From positions 17,361,317-17,425,316 of the forward strand of contig CM036755.1 of assembly GCA_020796225.1 (NCBI GenBank): 64,000 nt of DNA, written 5' to 3'. Origin of the DNA: Arion vulgaris. Taxonomy: Eukaryota; Mollusca; Gastropoda; Stylommatophora; Arionidae. The number at the start of each line of letters is the position of its first letter. The first letter of the stretch is position 1. A program made the translations under genes and the position numbers. Below the pieces are notes generated by a model. That model saw only the letters and a list, made by a program, of their open reading frames with translations, did no database searches and was not told the DNA's origin. Below are positions 23,225 through 34,538 of this stretch, one piece after another.

Positions 23225-24536
23225 GTCGGTCCACACAGTGCTAAGATTTATTAGATGGACATTTGTCTTGTGCTAGACCACACAGTGCTATTACTCATTA
23301 GATGGACATTTGTCTTGTGCTAGACCACACAGTGCTAAGATTCATTAGATGGACATTTGTCTTGTGCTAGACCACACAGTGCTAGGATTCATTAGATGAC
23401 ATTTGTCTTGTGTTAGACTACACAGTGCTAAGATTCATTAGATGGACATTTGTCTTGTGCTAGACCACACAGTGCTAAGATTCATTAGATGGACATTTGT
23501 CTTGTGCTAGACTACACAGTGCTAGGATTCATTAGATGACATTTGTCTTGTGCTAGACCACACAGTGCTAAGATTCATTAGATGGACATTTGTCTTGTGC
23601 TAGACCACACAGTGCTAAGATTCATTAGATGGACATTTGTCTTGTGCTAGACCACACAGTGCTAGGATTCATTAGATGACGTTTGTCTTGTGCTAGACCA
23701 CACAGTGTTAGGATTCATTAGATGACATTTGTCTTGTGCTAGACTACACAGTGCTAGGATTCATTAGATGACATTTGTCTTGTGCTAGACCACACAGTGC
23801 TAGGATTCATTAGATGACATTTGTCTTGTGCTAGACTACACAGTGCTAAGATTCATTAGATGGACATTTGTCTTGTGCTAGACTACACAGTGCTAAGATT
23901 CATTAGATGGACATTTGTCTTGTGCTAGACCACACAGTGCTAAGATTCATTAGATGGACATTTGTCTTGTGCTAGACCACACAGTGCTAAGATTCATTAG
24001 ATGGATATTTGTCTTGTGCTAGACCACACAGTGCTAGGATTCATTAGATGGACATTTGTCTTGTGTTAGACCACACAGTGCTAGGATTCATTAGATGACA
24101 TTTGTCTTGTGCTAGACTACACAGTGCTAGGATTCATTAGATGACGTTTGTCTTGTGCTAGACCACACAGTGCTATTACTCAATAGATGGACATTTGTCT
24201 TGTGCTAGACCACACAGTGCTAGAATTCATTAGATGGACATTTGTCTTGTGTTAGACCACACAGTGCTAGGATTCATTAGATGACATTTGTCTTGTGTTA
24301 GACTACACAGTGCTAAGATTCATTAGATGGACATTTGTCTTGTGTTAGACCACACAGTGCTAGCATTCATTAGATGACATTTGTCTTGTGCTAGACTACA
24401 CAGTGCTAAGATTCATGAGATGGACATTTGTCTTGTGCTAGACCACACAGTGCTAAGATTCATTAGATGGACATTTGTCTTGTGCTAGACTACACAGTGC
24501 TAGGATTCATTAGATGGACATTTGTCTTGTGCTAAT
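23225..24536. repeat. 47/45-bp minisatellite, ~28 copies
   Basis: The unit is CCACACAGTGCTAAGATTCA plus TTAGATGGACATTTGTCTTG plus TGCTAGA. A 45-bp form lacks GG in GATGGAC. The two length forms occur in mixed order. Confidence 0.95.
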
Positions 24537-24663
24537 TGACATAACAATTACTCTATAATTGTTATTTCGGATTGCCATGGAAACTTACTGTCGTAGATCA
24601 GAATCTCATAATGATGGCAGAGTAGCATAGAGTAAGGTAAGTTCATCAATATGTATCACACAC

Positions 24664-24872
24664 ATAGCATAGACTACAAACATTATACAATACAAACACC
24701 CTAGACTACAAACATCATACAATACAAACATCCTAGACTACAAACATCATACAATACAAACATCCTAGACTACAAACATCATACAATATAAACATCCTAG
24801 ACTACAAACATCATACAATACAAACATCATAGACTACAAACATCATACAATACAAACATCCTAGACTACAAA
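24664..24872. repeat. 32-bp minisatellite, ~6.5 copies
   Basis: The unit is CTAGACTACAAACATCATAC plus AATACAAACATC. A short (GA)n tract follows at 24921-24948. Confidence 0.9.
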
Positions 24873-25035
24873 CTGGATAGCAGAATTCATGAGAAAATGT
24901 GCTTCATCAGTCTAGGCGGGGATAGAGAGAGCGAGAGAAAGAGAGAGACTATAAACATCATATATTCCCTAAATTTGTCAAGTTTTGTATCTCTACGTTA
25001 GTTCAGTTTTGTATTAGTCAAGTTTTAGTCAAGTC

Positions 25036-25185
25036 CAGTGACTGGACCGCTCAAAGCGGTCGGACCACGTACCACGGAGTAGTTACAGTGACTGGGCCGC
25101 TCAAAGCGGTCGGACCACGTACCACGGAGTAGTTACAGTGACTGGACCGCTCAAAGCGGTCGTACCACGTACCACGGAGTAGTTA
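25036..25185. repeat. 50-bp repeat, 3 copies, each with a perfect hairpin
   Basis: The unit is CAGTGACTGGACCGCTCAAA plus GCGGTCGGACCACGTACCAC plus GGAGTAGTTA. GACCGCT-CAA-AGCGGTC is a 7-bp stem with a 3-nt loop, kept in units 1 and 3. In unit 2 one stem position changes (GGCCGCT). It is GC-rich compared with its surroundings. Confidence 0.9.
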
Positions 25186-25864
25186 TTTGGGGTCTCTGGC
25201 GAAGTGTTAAGACGTTTCGAAGGTGGAGGCTGCGGTAATACTAAATAATTTCTGGATTTAGGACAAAGACAAGTTTATATAGTGTTACATAAGTAAGCAA
25301 AATGAATAATTAAATTATAAAACTAACTAAAACAATGCAAAAACTGGTTAGAAACATGAACAAAAATGCTCTATGAAACTATAGAAATAAAATGACAAAT
25401 TATTTCTGTGTTGATATATGCTTGTGCAGTTATCTCCCCTAATCTATATTCTAGATAGCATATTTCTCGTCTGATTTGTGCGGATCGATTGATTGATACC
25501 ATCAGTTCGATGAACAAGTTCCGTGGCGCCATGTTTGTTTGTCATACGATTATATTCTCACCTGAACTGAATGTCACGTGAACACAGTGGTGGCCTGGTG
25601 GCTGTATTGATCAGAGATCTGGTGTCTTCGAGTTCCGTAGACTGGTTCAAGTGAGATGGAGCGAGAAAAAATGTCACAGTAGGTGGCGCTGATGTTGGAA
25701 CGTTCCAGATAAATGGAACATGTTGGGTTTCTACAGTTTAGCTTAATACATCAATTATTGTTTTTTTGTTATGTGTGTACTTTCTTATAAGATCAAGTGT
25801 CGTCACCACATTGTAGCTACACTGTAATATATCTCCCAGTATTTTCTGCCTCTTGTCTACATCA
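25186..25864. other. Unique region
   Basis: About 680 bp with no long ORF. A possible SINE-like stretch (GGTGGCCTGGTGGCTGTATT to GACTGGTTCAAGTG, 25592-25650) is too weak to call. Confidence 0.4.
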
Positions 25865-26115
25865 GATTCTTCTTCAAACGCTCTCTATCGACCACTTATT
25901 AACCACTCTGTGTTATATGTATGTGATCTGAGCACTAAGAGCGATTGTACGTTGTGCCAGTTATGTGCCTACAAATAGGCCATATCAACACCCGATTTCT
26001 ACAACGCTTTTTATTTACTAGAATAGCCTCTCTATGCCCCTACCTCAGTTGTCTCTTACGACCGGCCTTGTAGGTCACAGTGGTACTATTCTTTGCTCCC
26101 CTTGAGAACCACAGC
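25865..26115 (-). mobile_element. Retroposed repeat family D copy
   Basis: The sequence CTGTGTTATATGTATGTGAT.. through CTTGTAGGTCACAGTGGTAC matches 42595-42848 over ~240 bp, and part of it matches 43769-43878 in the opposite orientation. On the minus strand the element ends in a GAAGAA tail, which defines its 3' end. Family identity is unknown; it could be a SINE or a short LINE end. Confidence 0.7.
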
Positions 26116-26159
26116 AACACACGAGCGGTCTAGATCAAATCAAGTACCATCTCCACACT

Positions 26160-26420
26160 GAAGCTTGACAGTATTAGATTTCCTATTGTCTGTCTCTTGT
26201 CTAGATCACATCAAGTACCGTCTCCAACATTGTCTGTCTCTTGTCTAGACTAGATCAGCGAATGTTGATCTTGCCGTCTCCAACATTGTCTGTCTCTTGT
26301 CTAGACTAGATAAGCGAATGTTGATCTTGCCGTCTCCAACATTGTCTGTCTCTTGTCTAGACTAGATAAGCGAATATTGATCTTGCCGTCTACAACATTG
26401 TCTGTCTCTTGTCTAGCATG
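26160..26420. repeat. 56-bp minisatellite, ~4 copies plus partial units
   Basis: The unit is CGTCTCCAACATTGTCTGTC plus TCTTGTCTAGACTAGATAAG plus CGAATGTTGATCTTGC. Confidence 0.9.
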
Positions 26421-26509
26421 ATGAATATCTACTGAACAGTACACACTTTCTCTCATGGATATAGAATGAATGAGAGAACGATCATAGAAATCAAATAAAG
26501 AAAGAAAAA

Positions 26510-27130
26510 AAGAGTGTGCTCCGATCTCTTTCTTACACATGAAGATCTCAGCTGCACTGTACGAACTCCATAGCACCGGCGAGGGTACCCGATGTAATTT
26601 TGAACATAAAGTAACCCTTTCATACCAAATGGTATATAGGTCAATACAGTGTTAGGCCTGTATTTTTCATTGACCGTCGGCACACGATGGGTGATGTGGT
26701 CAGCATCACGCCGGCCGCATTTACTTTCCCAGAGCATGTCTGGTACCCAGTTGAGGCTGGGTCGACCTGAGAGCCGTCGTGGTCGGGAAAATTTCACGCG
26801 CATTGCGGGAGCTGAACCCAGACCACCAGCCTTGCGAAGCGAGTTCACTAACAACTACACTACAGCGGCTCTCAATTTTGAACATGGTAAAGATATTTTT
26901 GGAGGAATTTTATTTTTAATATTTCTTAATGAATTTTGCCCGGGCAGCGGCTTTCCAGCCTGCTCTTCTCGATTTTTGAACTGCCAAGGGTTCTGTTACT
27001 TGCTCAAATTAAACACGGGACCTACGTTTTATCGTTCGTCTCCGATAGGACTAGGAACTTGATCTCATCTACATCAGGGATCTCTGGAAACATATCCAGA
27101 TAGCTTGACGAGGGAGCGAATCTGGCACAT
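26510..27130 (-). mobile_element. SINE family C copy, split by SINE B
   Basis: The minus-strand order matches the plus copy at 36588-36992. The head has AGATTCGCTCCCTCGT, then GGAGACGAACGATAAAACGT and GGAAAGCCGCTGCCCGGGCA. The 3' portion has CCCTCGCCGGTGCTATGGAG and TGTGTAAGAAAGAGATCGGA. SINE B interrupts it at 26608-26873. The head is weakly tRNA-like, as in the other copy. Confidence 0.75.
26596..26885 (-). mobile_element. SINE family B copy with 12-bp target-site duplication
   Basis: The element spans 26608-26873 and is flanked by AATTTTGAACAT at 26596-26607 and 26874-26885. It matches the 648-918 copy almost throughout. Internal minus-strand GAGAGCCGCTGTAGTGTAGT and GGTTCAGCTCCCGC give the A- and B-box-like head. 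It is inserted inside SINE C. The minus-strand 133-aa frame here is not a gene. Confidence 0.9.
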
Positions 27131-27134
27131 TTGT

Positions 27135-27428
27135 CACAAACCTGATACCTAAATAACACTTAATAGAGTTCTTAGACTTCACCTGATACCTAAATAACAC
27201 TTAATAGAGTTCTTAGACTTCACCTGATACCTAAATAACACTTAATAGAGTACTTAGACTTCACCTGATACCTAAATAACACTTAATAGTGTACACCTCA
27301 AACAGACTTGGATACAAAGACTTCTTAGACTTCACCTGATACCTAAATAACACTTAATAGTGTACACCTCAAACAGACTTGGATACAAAGACTTCTTAGA
27401 CTTCACCTGATACCTAAATAACACTTAA
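27135..27428. repeat. 41-bp/71-bp compound minisatellite, left part
   Basis: The short unit is CACCTGATACCTAAATAACA plus CTTAATAGAGTTCTTAGACT plus T. The long unit (71 bp) adds TACACCTCAAACAGACTTGG and ATACAAAGACTTC. The array is interrupted at TTAA (27425-27428) by the piggyBac-like element and resumes at 28438. Confidence 0.9.
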
Positions 27429-28437
27429 CCCTTAACCATTGGGATATTGAGATTTCAATCATTTATGATCGATGCAACATGCCTATTTAAGTGACCATAA
27501 TTTTGTATCCATTTTGCATTTAAGTTGGTAAAATTTATGTTATCTAAAGCAGAACATATGATAATCTAATACAAAATTATAAAAAAATAATTATATATTT
27601 TTTAGATGTCGAATCTCGTTGACTGGAGCACACCTCATTTCCCACTTGCCATTTTGTAGAAACGCCCAAATTGCTCCAGCCAAAAATCCCCAAATATGTG
27701 ATAAAATGGATTCTAATAACTCAGATTACTGTCCTGATGAAGACACCAGTGATTCTTGAAATATCTATGCTTGGGTCAGATGAACATTCTGTGCCTGTGT
27801 CACTTTGAGTCTGTTTGCAAGATGCGCGATAACTTTTTACCTGATTATTTTGTCTATCAAATATCATTGCGTAATCATATTTTTGTTCAATAATATCTTT
27901 TACTTGCAATGTTTAGAAATTATATAGCTATTTAATGTTTATGTATGATACTATAAGTGTTAGTTCTTTATAGGCTGCTTACTAGACCAATTCGGCATCA
28001 TTTTCTCTTGAGGGCCATATTTATTGACTTTTTTCTTTACAATATGAAAATATTGAATATTATAAATTTCATGATTACTGCCTTTCATATGTTCCAAACA
28101 TGTTTAAATTCATATATGTTTTGCAAATATGAAGACTTTAAAAGACTGTAATAAAATATTCCATTATATTCGTCATACTTATTTTTTCCTTCTTTGTGAC
28201 TGTAAAAAAATTGTAATTTGTAGAATAATCTATTTTTAGACTTTCCATAAGTAGGTCACGGATATCATAAATTACATCACACTTATGTTAAAACCACATA
28301 TCCTGATAGCCCATCCAATTAGCTTTCCAACCATATATAACATTCCTATTTTCAATGTAAAGAATTTGTATGGTTGCTAAATATAGAGCAGGGCATAAAA
28401 ATATCGAAAAACCTTAAAACCTGCCAATGGTTAAGAG
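27429..28437 (+). mobile_element. piggyBac-like non-autonomous element, 1,009 bp, TTAA insertion
   Basis: The element is bounded by TTAA on both sides (27425-27428 and 28438-28441). Terminal inverted repeats are CCCTTAACCATTGG (left) and CTCTTAACCATTGG (right, read inward), 13 of 14 identical. Removing it and one TTAA restores the flanking minisatellite unit exactly (AATAACAC-TTAA-TAGAGTACACC), so the boundaries are secure. Inside, a + strand ATG at 27709 opens a short acidic frame, MDSNNSDYCPDEDTSDS, before a stop. Such an acidic start is typical of piggyBac-type transposases, so this may be a deletion derivative keeping only the start of the gene. No DDD catalytic core is visible. Confidence 0.88.
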
Positions 28438-28640
28438 TTAATAGAGTACACCTCAAACAGACTTTGATACAAAGACTTCTTAGACTTCACCTGATACCTA
28501 AATAACACTTAATAGTGTACACCTCAAACAGACTTGGATACAAAGACTTCTTAGACTTCACCTGATACCTAAATAACACTTAAAAGAGTACACCTCAAAC
28601 AGACTTGGATACAAAGACTTCTTAGACTTCTTGAGGCACT
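28438..28640. repeat. 41/71-bp compound minisatellite, right part
   Basis: It continues the array of 27135-27428 after the TTAA element, with three long units (CACCTCAAACAGACTTGG and CACCTGATACCTAAATAACA). Confidence 0.9.
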
Positions 28641-29161
28641 GAAAAATGCTGGACTTTCCTGTAAAGCCATACAGAAAACAACCAGAAAACAGAAAAAGTG
28701 ACGAACAACTAATAATACCCTATGCTCCACGAGGAGCAGAGATGAATAAGTCAGTAACTAACACAAAGAATCATGATAACTAAAACAACAATAGTCGTGT
28801 GAGTAACAATAATCTCAATATAACATGCTAGATTTAAACGTATCAATAGACAGTGACGCCATTCAATATTTGAACACACTCTGATCACACACGGTTGATT
28901 AGCATATTATGCCAACGATTACAGAGTGAATGTCAACAAGCAGTTTTATAGTAAAGTATCATCGAACACTATCATCGATTTATTTGTTTAATACCAAAAA
29001 AAAAATGGTTCAAAATTGTTATTTTTCATTTTTAAGTCTTCGGCCTAATTTGGTTGTTCGTTGTTGAATTGACTGACAGTCAGAGAGTTGTTTTTATAGT
29101 GCTGCGTATTAGCAGCCAATGTCAATGTATGTGCTCACTGATATATATATATAAGTGAACC
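28641..29161. other. Unique spacer
   Basis: AT-rich, with no gene visible. It ends in a short TATATATATATA tract. Confidence 0.5.
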
Positions 29162-29538
29162 ATATAGTCCCTAAAATAATAAACATAAAATGGAACGAAT
29201 TCAGGAGAAGTGATGAAATCAGAGAAATGTCTGGTCAACCACTAGCGACAACTGTTATAAGAAGGAGAAGATGGAGATATGTTGGACACACCTTGAGAAG
29301 AAATGATAAACGAATATCAAAGCATGCATTGAAGAGGAATGCAAAGGGTTCAAGAAAGAGAGGACGACCTAAGGAGACCCTGAAACGAACTTTGCTGAGA
29401 GAGGCAAGTGATATCCGTGTCAGTTCCATGGAGGAGATTGAGCGAGTTGCCCAGTGTAGAGCGGTATGAAGTAATTGCTTGCAGGCCCTATGTAACATAT
29501 AACGGTACGAGCGGATTATTATTATTATATAGTCCCTA
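29162..29538 (+). pseudogene. 5'-truncated LINE with intact target-site duplication
   Basis: The insertion 29174-29526 is flanked by ATATAGTCCCTA at 29162-29173 and 29527-29538 and has an (ATT)n tail before the right copy. The encoded C-terminus reads MSGQPLATTVIRRRRWRYVG, HTLRRNDKRISKHALKRNAK and KRGRPKETLKRTLLREASDI, then a stop at 29469. It is a standard ORF2 tail of a non-LTR retrotransposon. The upstream ATG (29155) lies in the flank, so the 104-aa frame is not a gene. Confidence 0.9.
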
Positions 29539-29574
29539 TATTTCTTGCAATAATTCATCTCTTGTCAGGTTTGT

Positions 29575-30095
29575 CATTATCAAATAGCTTGTCCTGAGCA
29601 GAAATTTGCCACCCCAACAGTCCTTCGGAATTTCTCTCTCCCATAGGCCAGATGCCTCGCCTCTGCAGCCAGTTGAAACCATCAGTTACATCATACATTC
29701 ATCTTCTCCGTGGTCTTCCTCTTCTCCTCTTTGCCGGTATGCCTCCTTCCATGATGGACTTCTCCAGTCCTTCATGTCTTTTTATATGTCCAAAATATCT
29801 CAATTTTCTTTTCTTATTTGTAGCATCAGCGAGTTTTCTTTGATTTTGAGTTCTTTCTGGATAGATCTATTTGTTCTCTTCTTTGTCCGTGATATACGAA
29901 GGACTCTTCTGTAACACTTATATTCGAAAGCACATATATATTTTCCCACTGCCTTATTAAATGCCCATGCTTTACACCGATTCGTTGCCACTGGGAATAT
30001 ACATGCTCTTAGTATTCTGATCTTTGTTTTCTTATCAGTTCCGTCCAATATAATAATTTCACCTCTTGTCCAGTCGGTACATTTCACATAATCAT
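29575..30095 (-). pseudogene. LINE ORF2 C-terminal region (family L-B)
   Basis: The minus-strand frame 30087-29800 reads KIRILRACIFPVATNRCKAW, AFNKAVGKYICAFEYKCYRR, VLRISRTKKRTNRSIQKELK. It then continues, broken by stops, to about 29600 with WRSPSWKEAYRQRGEEEDHG. This is the region after the RT palm ('ACVFPVATYGCEAW..CYRRVLRISWTEKRTN'). The same family is found at 36515-43470 and 56625-57115. In this copy the segments that became 52-bp and 48-bp satellites at 37.7-43.5 kb are single copy. Confidence 0.85.
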
Positions 30096-30225
30096 TTCAC
30101 CTCATGGCAAGATACATAACAAATGCAAGCTCATGAATATTATCTTGACATCTCTAGACACACATTTCAGTTGATATCTGGAAGACAAGTTGTGAAGACA
30201 CGTTGTGAAGACACGTGCTGTAACG

Positions 30226-30279
30226 ATGCCGTCTCCGGAATCTTCTTCTAGATCGGCAAAGTCCGCCCCGCGTATTCAG
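30226..30279 (+). CDS. Candidate first coding exon, product unknown
   Basis: ATG at 30226 opens 18 codons, MPSPESSSRSAKSAPRIQ, ending in phase 0 at CAG|GTAAGT (donor at 30280), a full match to the 5' splice consensus. The stretch is GC-richer than its surroundings and not part of any repeat found here. Codons are serine/proline/basic-rich, as in many disordered N-termini. Upstream, GTGAAGACACG is duplicated within the probable 5' UTR. The exon at 62085 starts in phase 0 and could be the next exon, giving a ~31.8-kb intron. Support comes from splice signals and phase only. I do not recognise the protein, and an RNA-seq junction would be decisive. Confidence 0.5.
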
Positions 30280-30404
30280 GTAAGTGCAGCACCTACATAT
30301 CGCCTACATATCGCCACATGGGCCCCACTAGAATTCTATATTAATTAAATGTGTGCCTCATATTTTCTTCTCTCTTTGTTAACCTGTTTCATATAAATAT
30401 TCAT

Positions 30405-30800
30405 TGATAGACAGATAGGCAGACAAATATACAGACAGACACATAGACAGACAGACAGACAGATAGATAGATAGATATACAGATAGACAAACAGACACAT
30501 AGGTAGACAGACAGATAGATAGTCGAATGTTCGAATATATTTTCTTAACTGGATAGAAAGACAATAAGACAGAACGGCAGATTGACAGACAGGTGACCGA
30601 ATAGACATACAATCAGATTCACAGACAAGGGTACGTATAGATTCAAAAGACATAGACAGATAAACATAAAGACGGACGGACGTACAGATACACATATAGA
30701 CATACAGAGAGATGAACGAACATATAGGCAGACGAACAGCGTGGTAGACAGGCACACAGACAGATAGACACACACAGAGATAAGCAAACAGTTATACACA
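30405..30800. repeat. Degenerate (GACA)n/(GATA)n tetranucleotide tract
   Basis: Mixed CAGA, TAGA and GACA units cover ~400 bp. The densest part is 30430-30475. Minus-strand frames of the type CLSVCLSVCL are by-products. Confidence 0.9.
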
Positions 30801-31434
30801 AAATAACCTGCACATCACCAAACAGATAGTCAGACATATAAATGGAATAAGAGAAGACATCTCTGATTTTCATGTTTTCTTTCCTTAATTCCAATTCTCA
30901 AATTTCTCTGTTCTAATCGATCGTTTTTCGTCTACATTCTTTGCTTGTGTTCTTTGTTTCTTACCTTCTCAAATTCTTTCTATTTGTGTTTCTCTGCTTT
31001 CAATATCTTCCCGTTGTAGAATTACAATAACATTGTTTCTCTATAATGAATTTCTTCAAATGAAAAATGTATTCCTTTTTTTTTTATTTATTTCAAATTT
31101 GTTTCGTTATTTTTCATTTCACATTTTAGAAATCATCAAGCATTTAAAACACAAAGAATCAATTTCTTTCTTTTGTTGCTGTCTCATTTTCCTAACGTTA
31201 ATTTCTTTCTTTGTAAAATAAAAATCTGTTTTTTTTTTCGATCAAGTTTTGTGTCTACACTTTACATTTCTTTCTCTGGAAAACTACAAATGTTGTACAT
31301 TAATTTTGTTTTGTTATCTCTGGTCAAGTTCCTCCAGATATTTTTTTTTGTCCAAATACTTCACTTACATTGTGTAGTTCCGGTTTCTGGGATTACCCCC
31401 TCGTTTAACTACTATTTATTTACTTCTGGCTTCT
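30801..31434. other. T-rich unique sequence, probable intron
   Basis: Many poly-T runs occur (for example 31075-31090 and 31230-31239). I see no supportable gene; the 150-aa frame is a T-rich artefact. Confidence 0.5.
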
Positions 31435-31505
31435 CTCTCTCTATTTGTCTGTCTGTCTGTATGTATATCTGTCTCTCTCGCTCTCTGTCTCTCTCTCTCT
31501 CTCAT
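31435..31505. repeat. (CTGT)n/(CT)n microsatellite
   Basis: Runs of CTGT give way to CTCTCTCTCT. Confidence 0.9.
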
Positions 31506-31679
31506 TCTATTTTCTTTACCAACTTTTTGACTTACCTGTCTACTTGTTTAAGTTCCAAATGTTTTTCCCAAGTTTCTGCTTTCTCGCTGGTTTTTTCGTT
31601 CGACATTTCCTGTCGTTTTGTTTAACCTAACTTTTCTGTACAATTTTTCCCTGTATTATTTCTTCAATATTTCGTTATA

Positions 31680-34538
31680 AGTCAGTCAGTTATCAGTTCA
31701 GTTATCAGTTCAGTTATCAGTTCAGTTATCAACTCAGTTATCAGTTATCAGTTCATTTATCAGTTCAGTTATCAGTTATCAGTTCAGTTATCAGTTCAGT
31801 TATCAGTTCATTTATCAGTTCAGTTATCAGTTCAGTTATCAACTCAGTTATCAGGTATCAGTTCAGTTATCAGTTATCAGTTCAGTTATCAGTTCATTTA
31901 TCAGTTCAGTTATCAACTCAGTTATCAGTTATCAGTTATCAGTTCAGTTATCAGCTCAGTTATCAGCTCAGTTATCAGTTCAGTCATCAGCTCAGTTATC
32001 AGTTCAGTTATCAGCTCAGTTATCAGCTCAGTTATCAGTTCAGTTATCAGTTCAGTTATCAGCTCAGTTATCAGTTCAGTTATCAGTTCAGTAATCAGTT
32101 CATTTATCAGTTCAGTTATCAACTCAGTTATCAGCTCAGTTATCAGTTCAGATATCAGCTCAGTTATCAGCTCAGTTATCAGTTATCAGTTCAGTTATCA
32201 GTTCAGTTATCAGTTCAGTTATCAGTTCAGTTATCAGTTATCTGTTCAGTTATCAGTTCAGTTATCAGTTATCAGTTCAGTTATCAGTTCAGTTATCAGT
32301 TCATTTATCAGTTCAGTTATCAGTTCAGTTATCAGTTCAGTTATCAGTTCAGTTATCAGCTCAGTTATCAGTTCAGTTATCAACTCAGTTATCAGTTCAT
32401 TTATCAGTTCCGTTATCAGTTCAGTTATCAGTTCAGTTATCAGTTCAGTTATCAGTTCAGTTATCAGTTATCAGCTCAGTTATCAGCTCAGTTATCAGTT
32501 CAGTTATCAGTTCAGTTATCAACTCAGTTATCAGTTCAGTTATCAGTTATCAGTTCAGTTATCAGTTCAGTTATCAGTTCAGTTATCAGCTCAGTTATCA
32601 GTTCAGTTATCAGTTCAGTTATCAGTTATCAGTTCAGTTATCAGTTCAGTTATCAGTTCAGTTATCAGCTCAGTTATCAGCTCAGTTATCAGTTCAGTTA
32701 TCAGTTCAGTTATCAGCTCAGTTATCAGTTCAGTTATCAGCTCAGTTATCAGCTCAGTTATCAGTTCAGTTATCAGTTCAGTTATCAGTTCAGTTATCAG
32801 TTCAGTTATCAGCTCAGTTATCAGTTCAGTTATCAGTTCAGTTATCAGTTCAGTTATCAGTTCAGTTATCAGTTCAGTTATCAGCTCAGTTATCAGCTCA
32901 GTTATCAGCTCAGTTATCAGCTCAGTTATCAGCTCAGTTATCAGTTCAGTTATCAGCTCAGTTATCAGTTCAGTTATCAGCTCAGTTATCAGTTCAGTTA
33001 TCAGTTCAGTTATCAGTTCAGTTATCAGTTATCAGTTCAGTTATCAGTTCAGTTATCAGCTCAGTTATCAGTTCAGTTATCAGTTCAGTTATCAGTTATC
33101 AGTTCAGTTATCAGTTCAGTTATCAGCTCAGTTATCAGTTCAGTTATCAGTTCATTTATCAGTTCAGTTATCAGTTCAGTTATCAGTTCAGTTATCAGTT
33201 CAGTTATCAGCTCAGTTATCAGTTCAGTTATCAGTTCAGTTATCAGTTCAGTTATCAGTTATCAGTTCAGTTATCAGTTCAGTTATCAGCTCAGTTATCA
33301 GTTCAGTTATCAGTTCAGTTATCAGTTCAGTTATCAGTTCAGTTATCAGCTCAGTTATCAGTTCAGTTATCAGCTCAGTTATCAGTTCAGTTATCAGTTC
33401 AGTTATCAGTTCAGTTATCAGCTCAGTTATCAGCTCAGTTATCAGCTCAGTTATCAGTTCAGTTATCAGTTCAGTTATCAGTTCAGTTATCAGTTCAGTT
33501 ATCAGCTCAGTTATCAGTTCAGTTATCAGTTCAGTTATCAGCTCAGTTATCAGTTCAGTTATCAGTTCAGTTATCAGATCAGTTATCAGTTCAGTTATCA
33601 GTTATCAGTTCAGTTATCAGTTCAGTTATCAGCTCAGTTATCAGTTCAGTTATCAGTTCAGTTATCAGTTCAGTTATCAGCTCAGTTATCAGCTCAGTTA
33701 TCAGTTCAGTTATCAGCTCAGTTATCAGTTCAGTTATCAGTTATCAGTTCAGTTATCAGTTCAGTTATCAGTTCAGTTATCAGCTCAGTTATCAGTTCAG
33801 TTATCAGTTATCAGTTCAGTTATCAGTTCAGTTATCAGTTCAGTTAACGGTTCAGTTATCAGTTCAGTTATCAGTTATCAGTTCAGTTACCAGTTCAGTT
33901 ATCAGTTATCAGTTCAGCTATCAGTTCAGTTATCAGTTCAGTTATCAGTTATCAGTTCAGTTATCAGTTCAGTTATCAGTTCAGTTATCAGTTCAGTTAT
34001 CAGTTATCAGTTCAGTTATCAGTTCAGTTATCAGCTCAGTTATCAGCTCAGTTATCAGTTATCAGCTCAGTTATCAGTTCAGTTATCAGTTCAGTTATCA
34101 GTTCAGTTATCAGTTCAGTTATCAGTTCAGTTATCAGTTCAGTTATCAGTTCAGTTATCAGTTATCAGTTCAGTTATCAGTTCAGTTATCAGCTCAGTTA
34201 TCAGTTCAGTTATCAGTTATCAGTTCAGTTATCAGTTCAGTTATCAGTTCAGTTATCAGTTCAGTTATCAGTTCAGTTATCAGTTATCAGTTCAGTTATC
34301 AGTTCAGTTATCAGTTCAGTTATCAGTTCAGTTATCAGTTCAGTTATCAGTTCAGTTATCAGTTCAGTTATCAGTTCAGTTATCAGTTCAGTTATCAGTT
34401 ATCAGTTATCAGTTATCAGTTCAGTTATCAGTTCAGTTATCAGTTCAGTTATCAGTTATCAGTTCAGTTATCAGTTCAGTTATCAGTTCAGTTATCAGTT
34501 ATCAGTTCAGTTATCAGTTATCAGTTCAGTTATCAGTT
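31680..34538. repeat. 12-bp satellite with interspersed 7-bp units, ~2.9 kb
   Basis: TTATCAGTTCAG and TTATCAGCTCAG (12 bp) are mixed with the short unit TTATCAG (7 bp). AGTT/AGCT variants are shuffled without an obvious fixed order. The short unit resets the reading frame, so only short frames (repeated ITEL, minus strand) survive. Confidence 0.95.

Noticed and set aside
30345..30894. Overlapping minus-strand frames rich in CLSVCLSV
   Set aside because: They are products of the GACA/GATA microsatellite.
31680..34538. Telomere-like repeat
   Set aside because: TTATCAGTTCAG does not match any known telomeric motif such as TTAGGG, and the mixed 12/7-bp structure is ordinary satellite.
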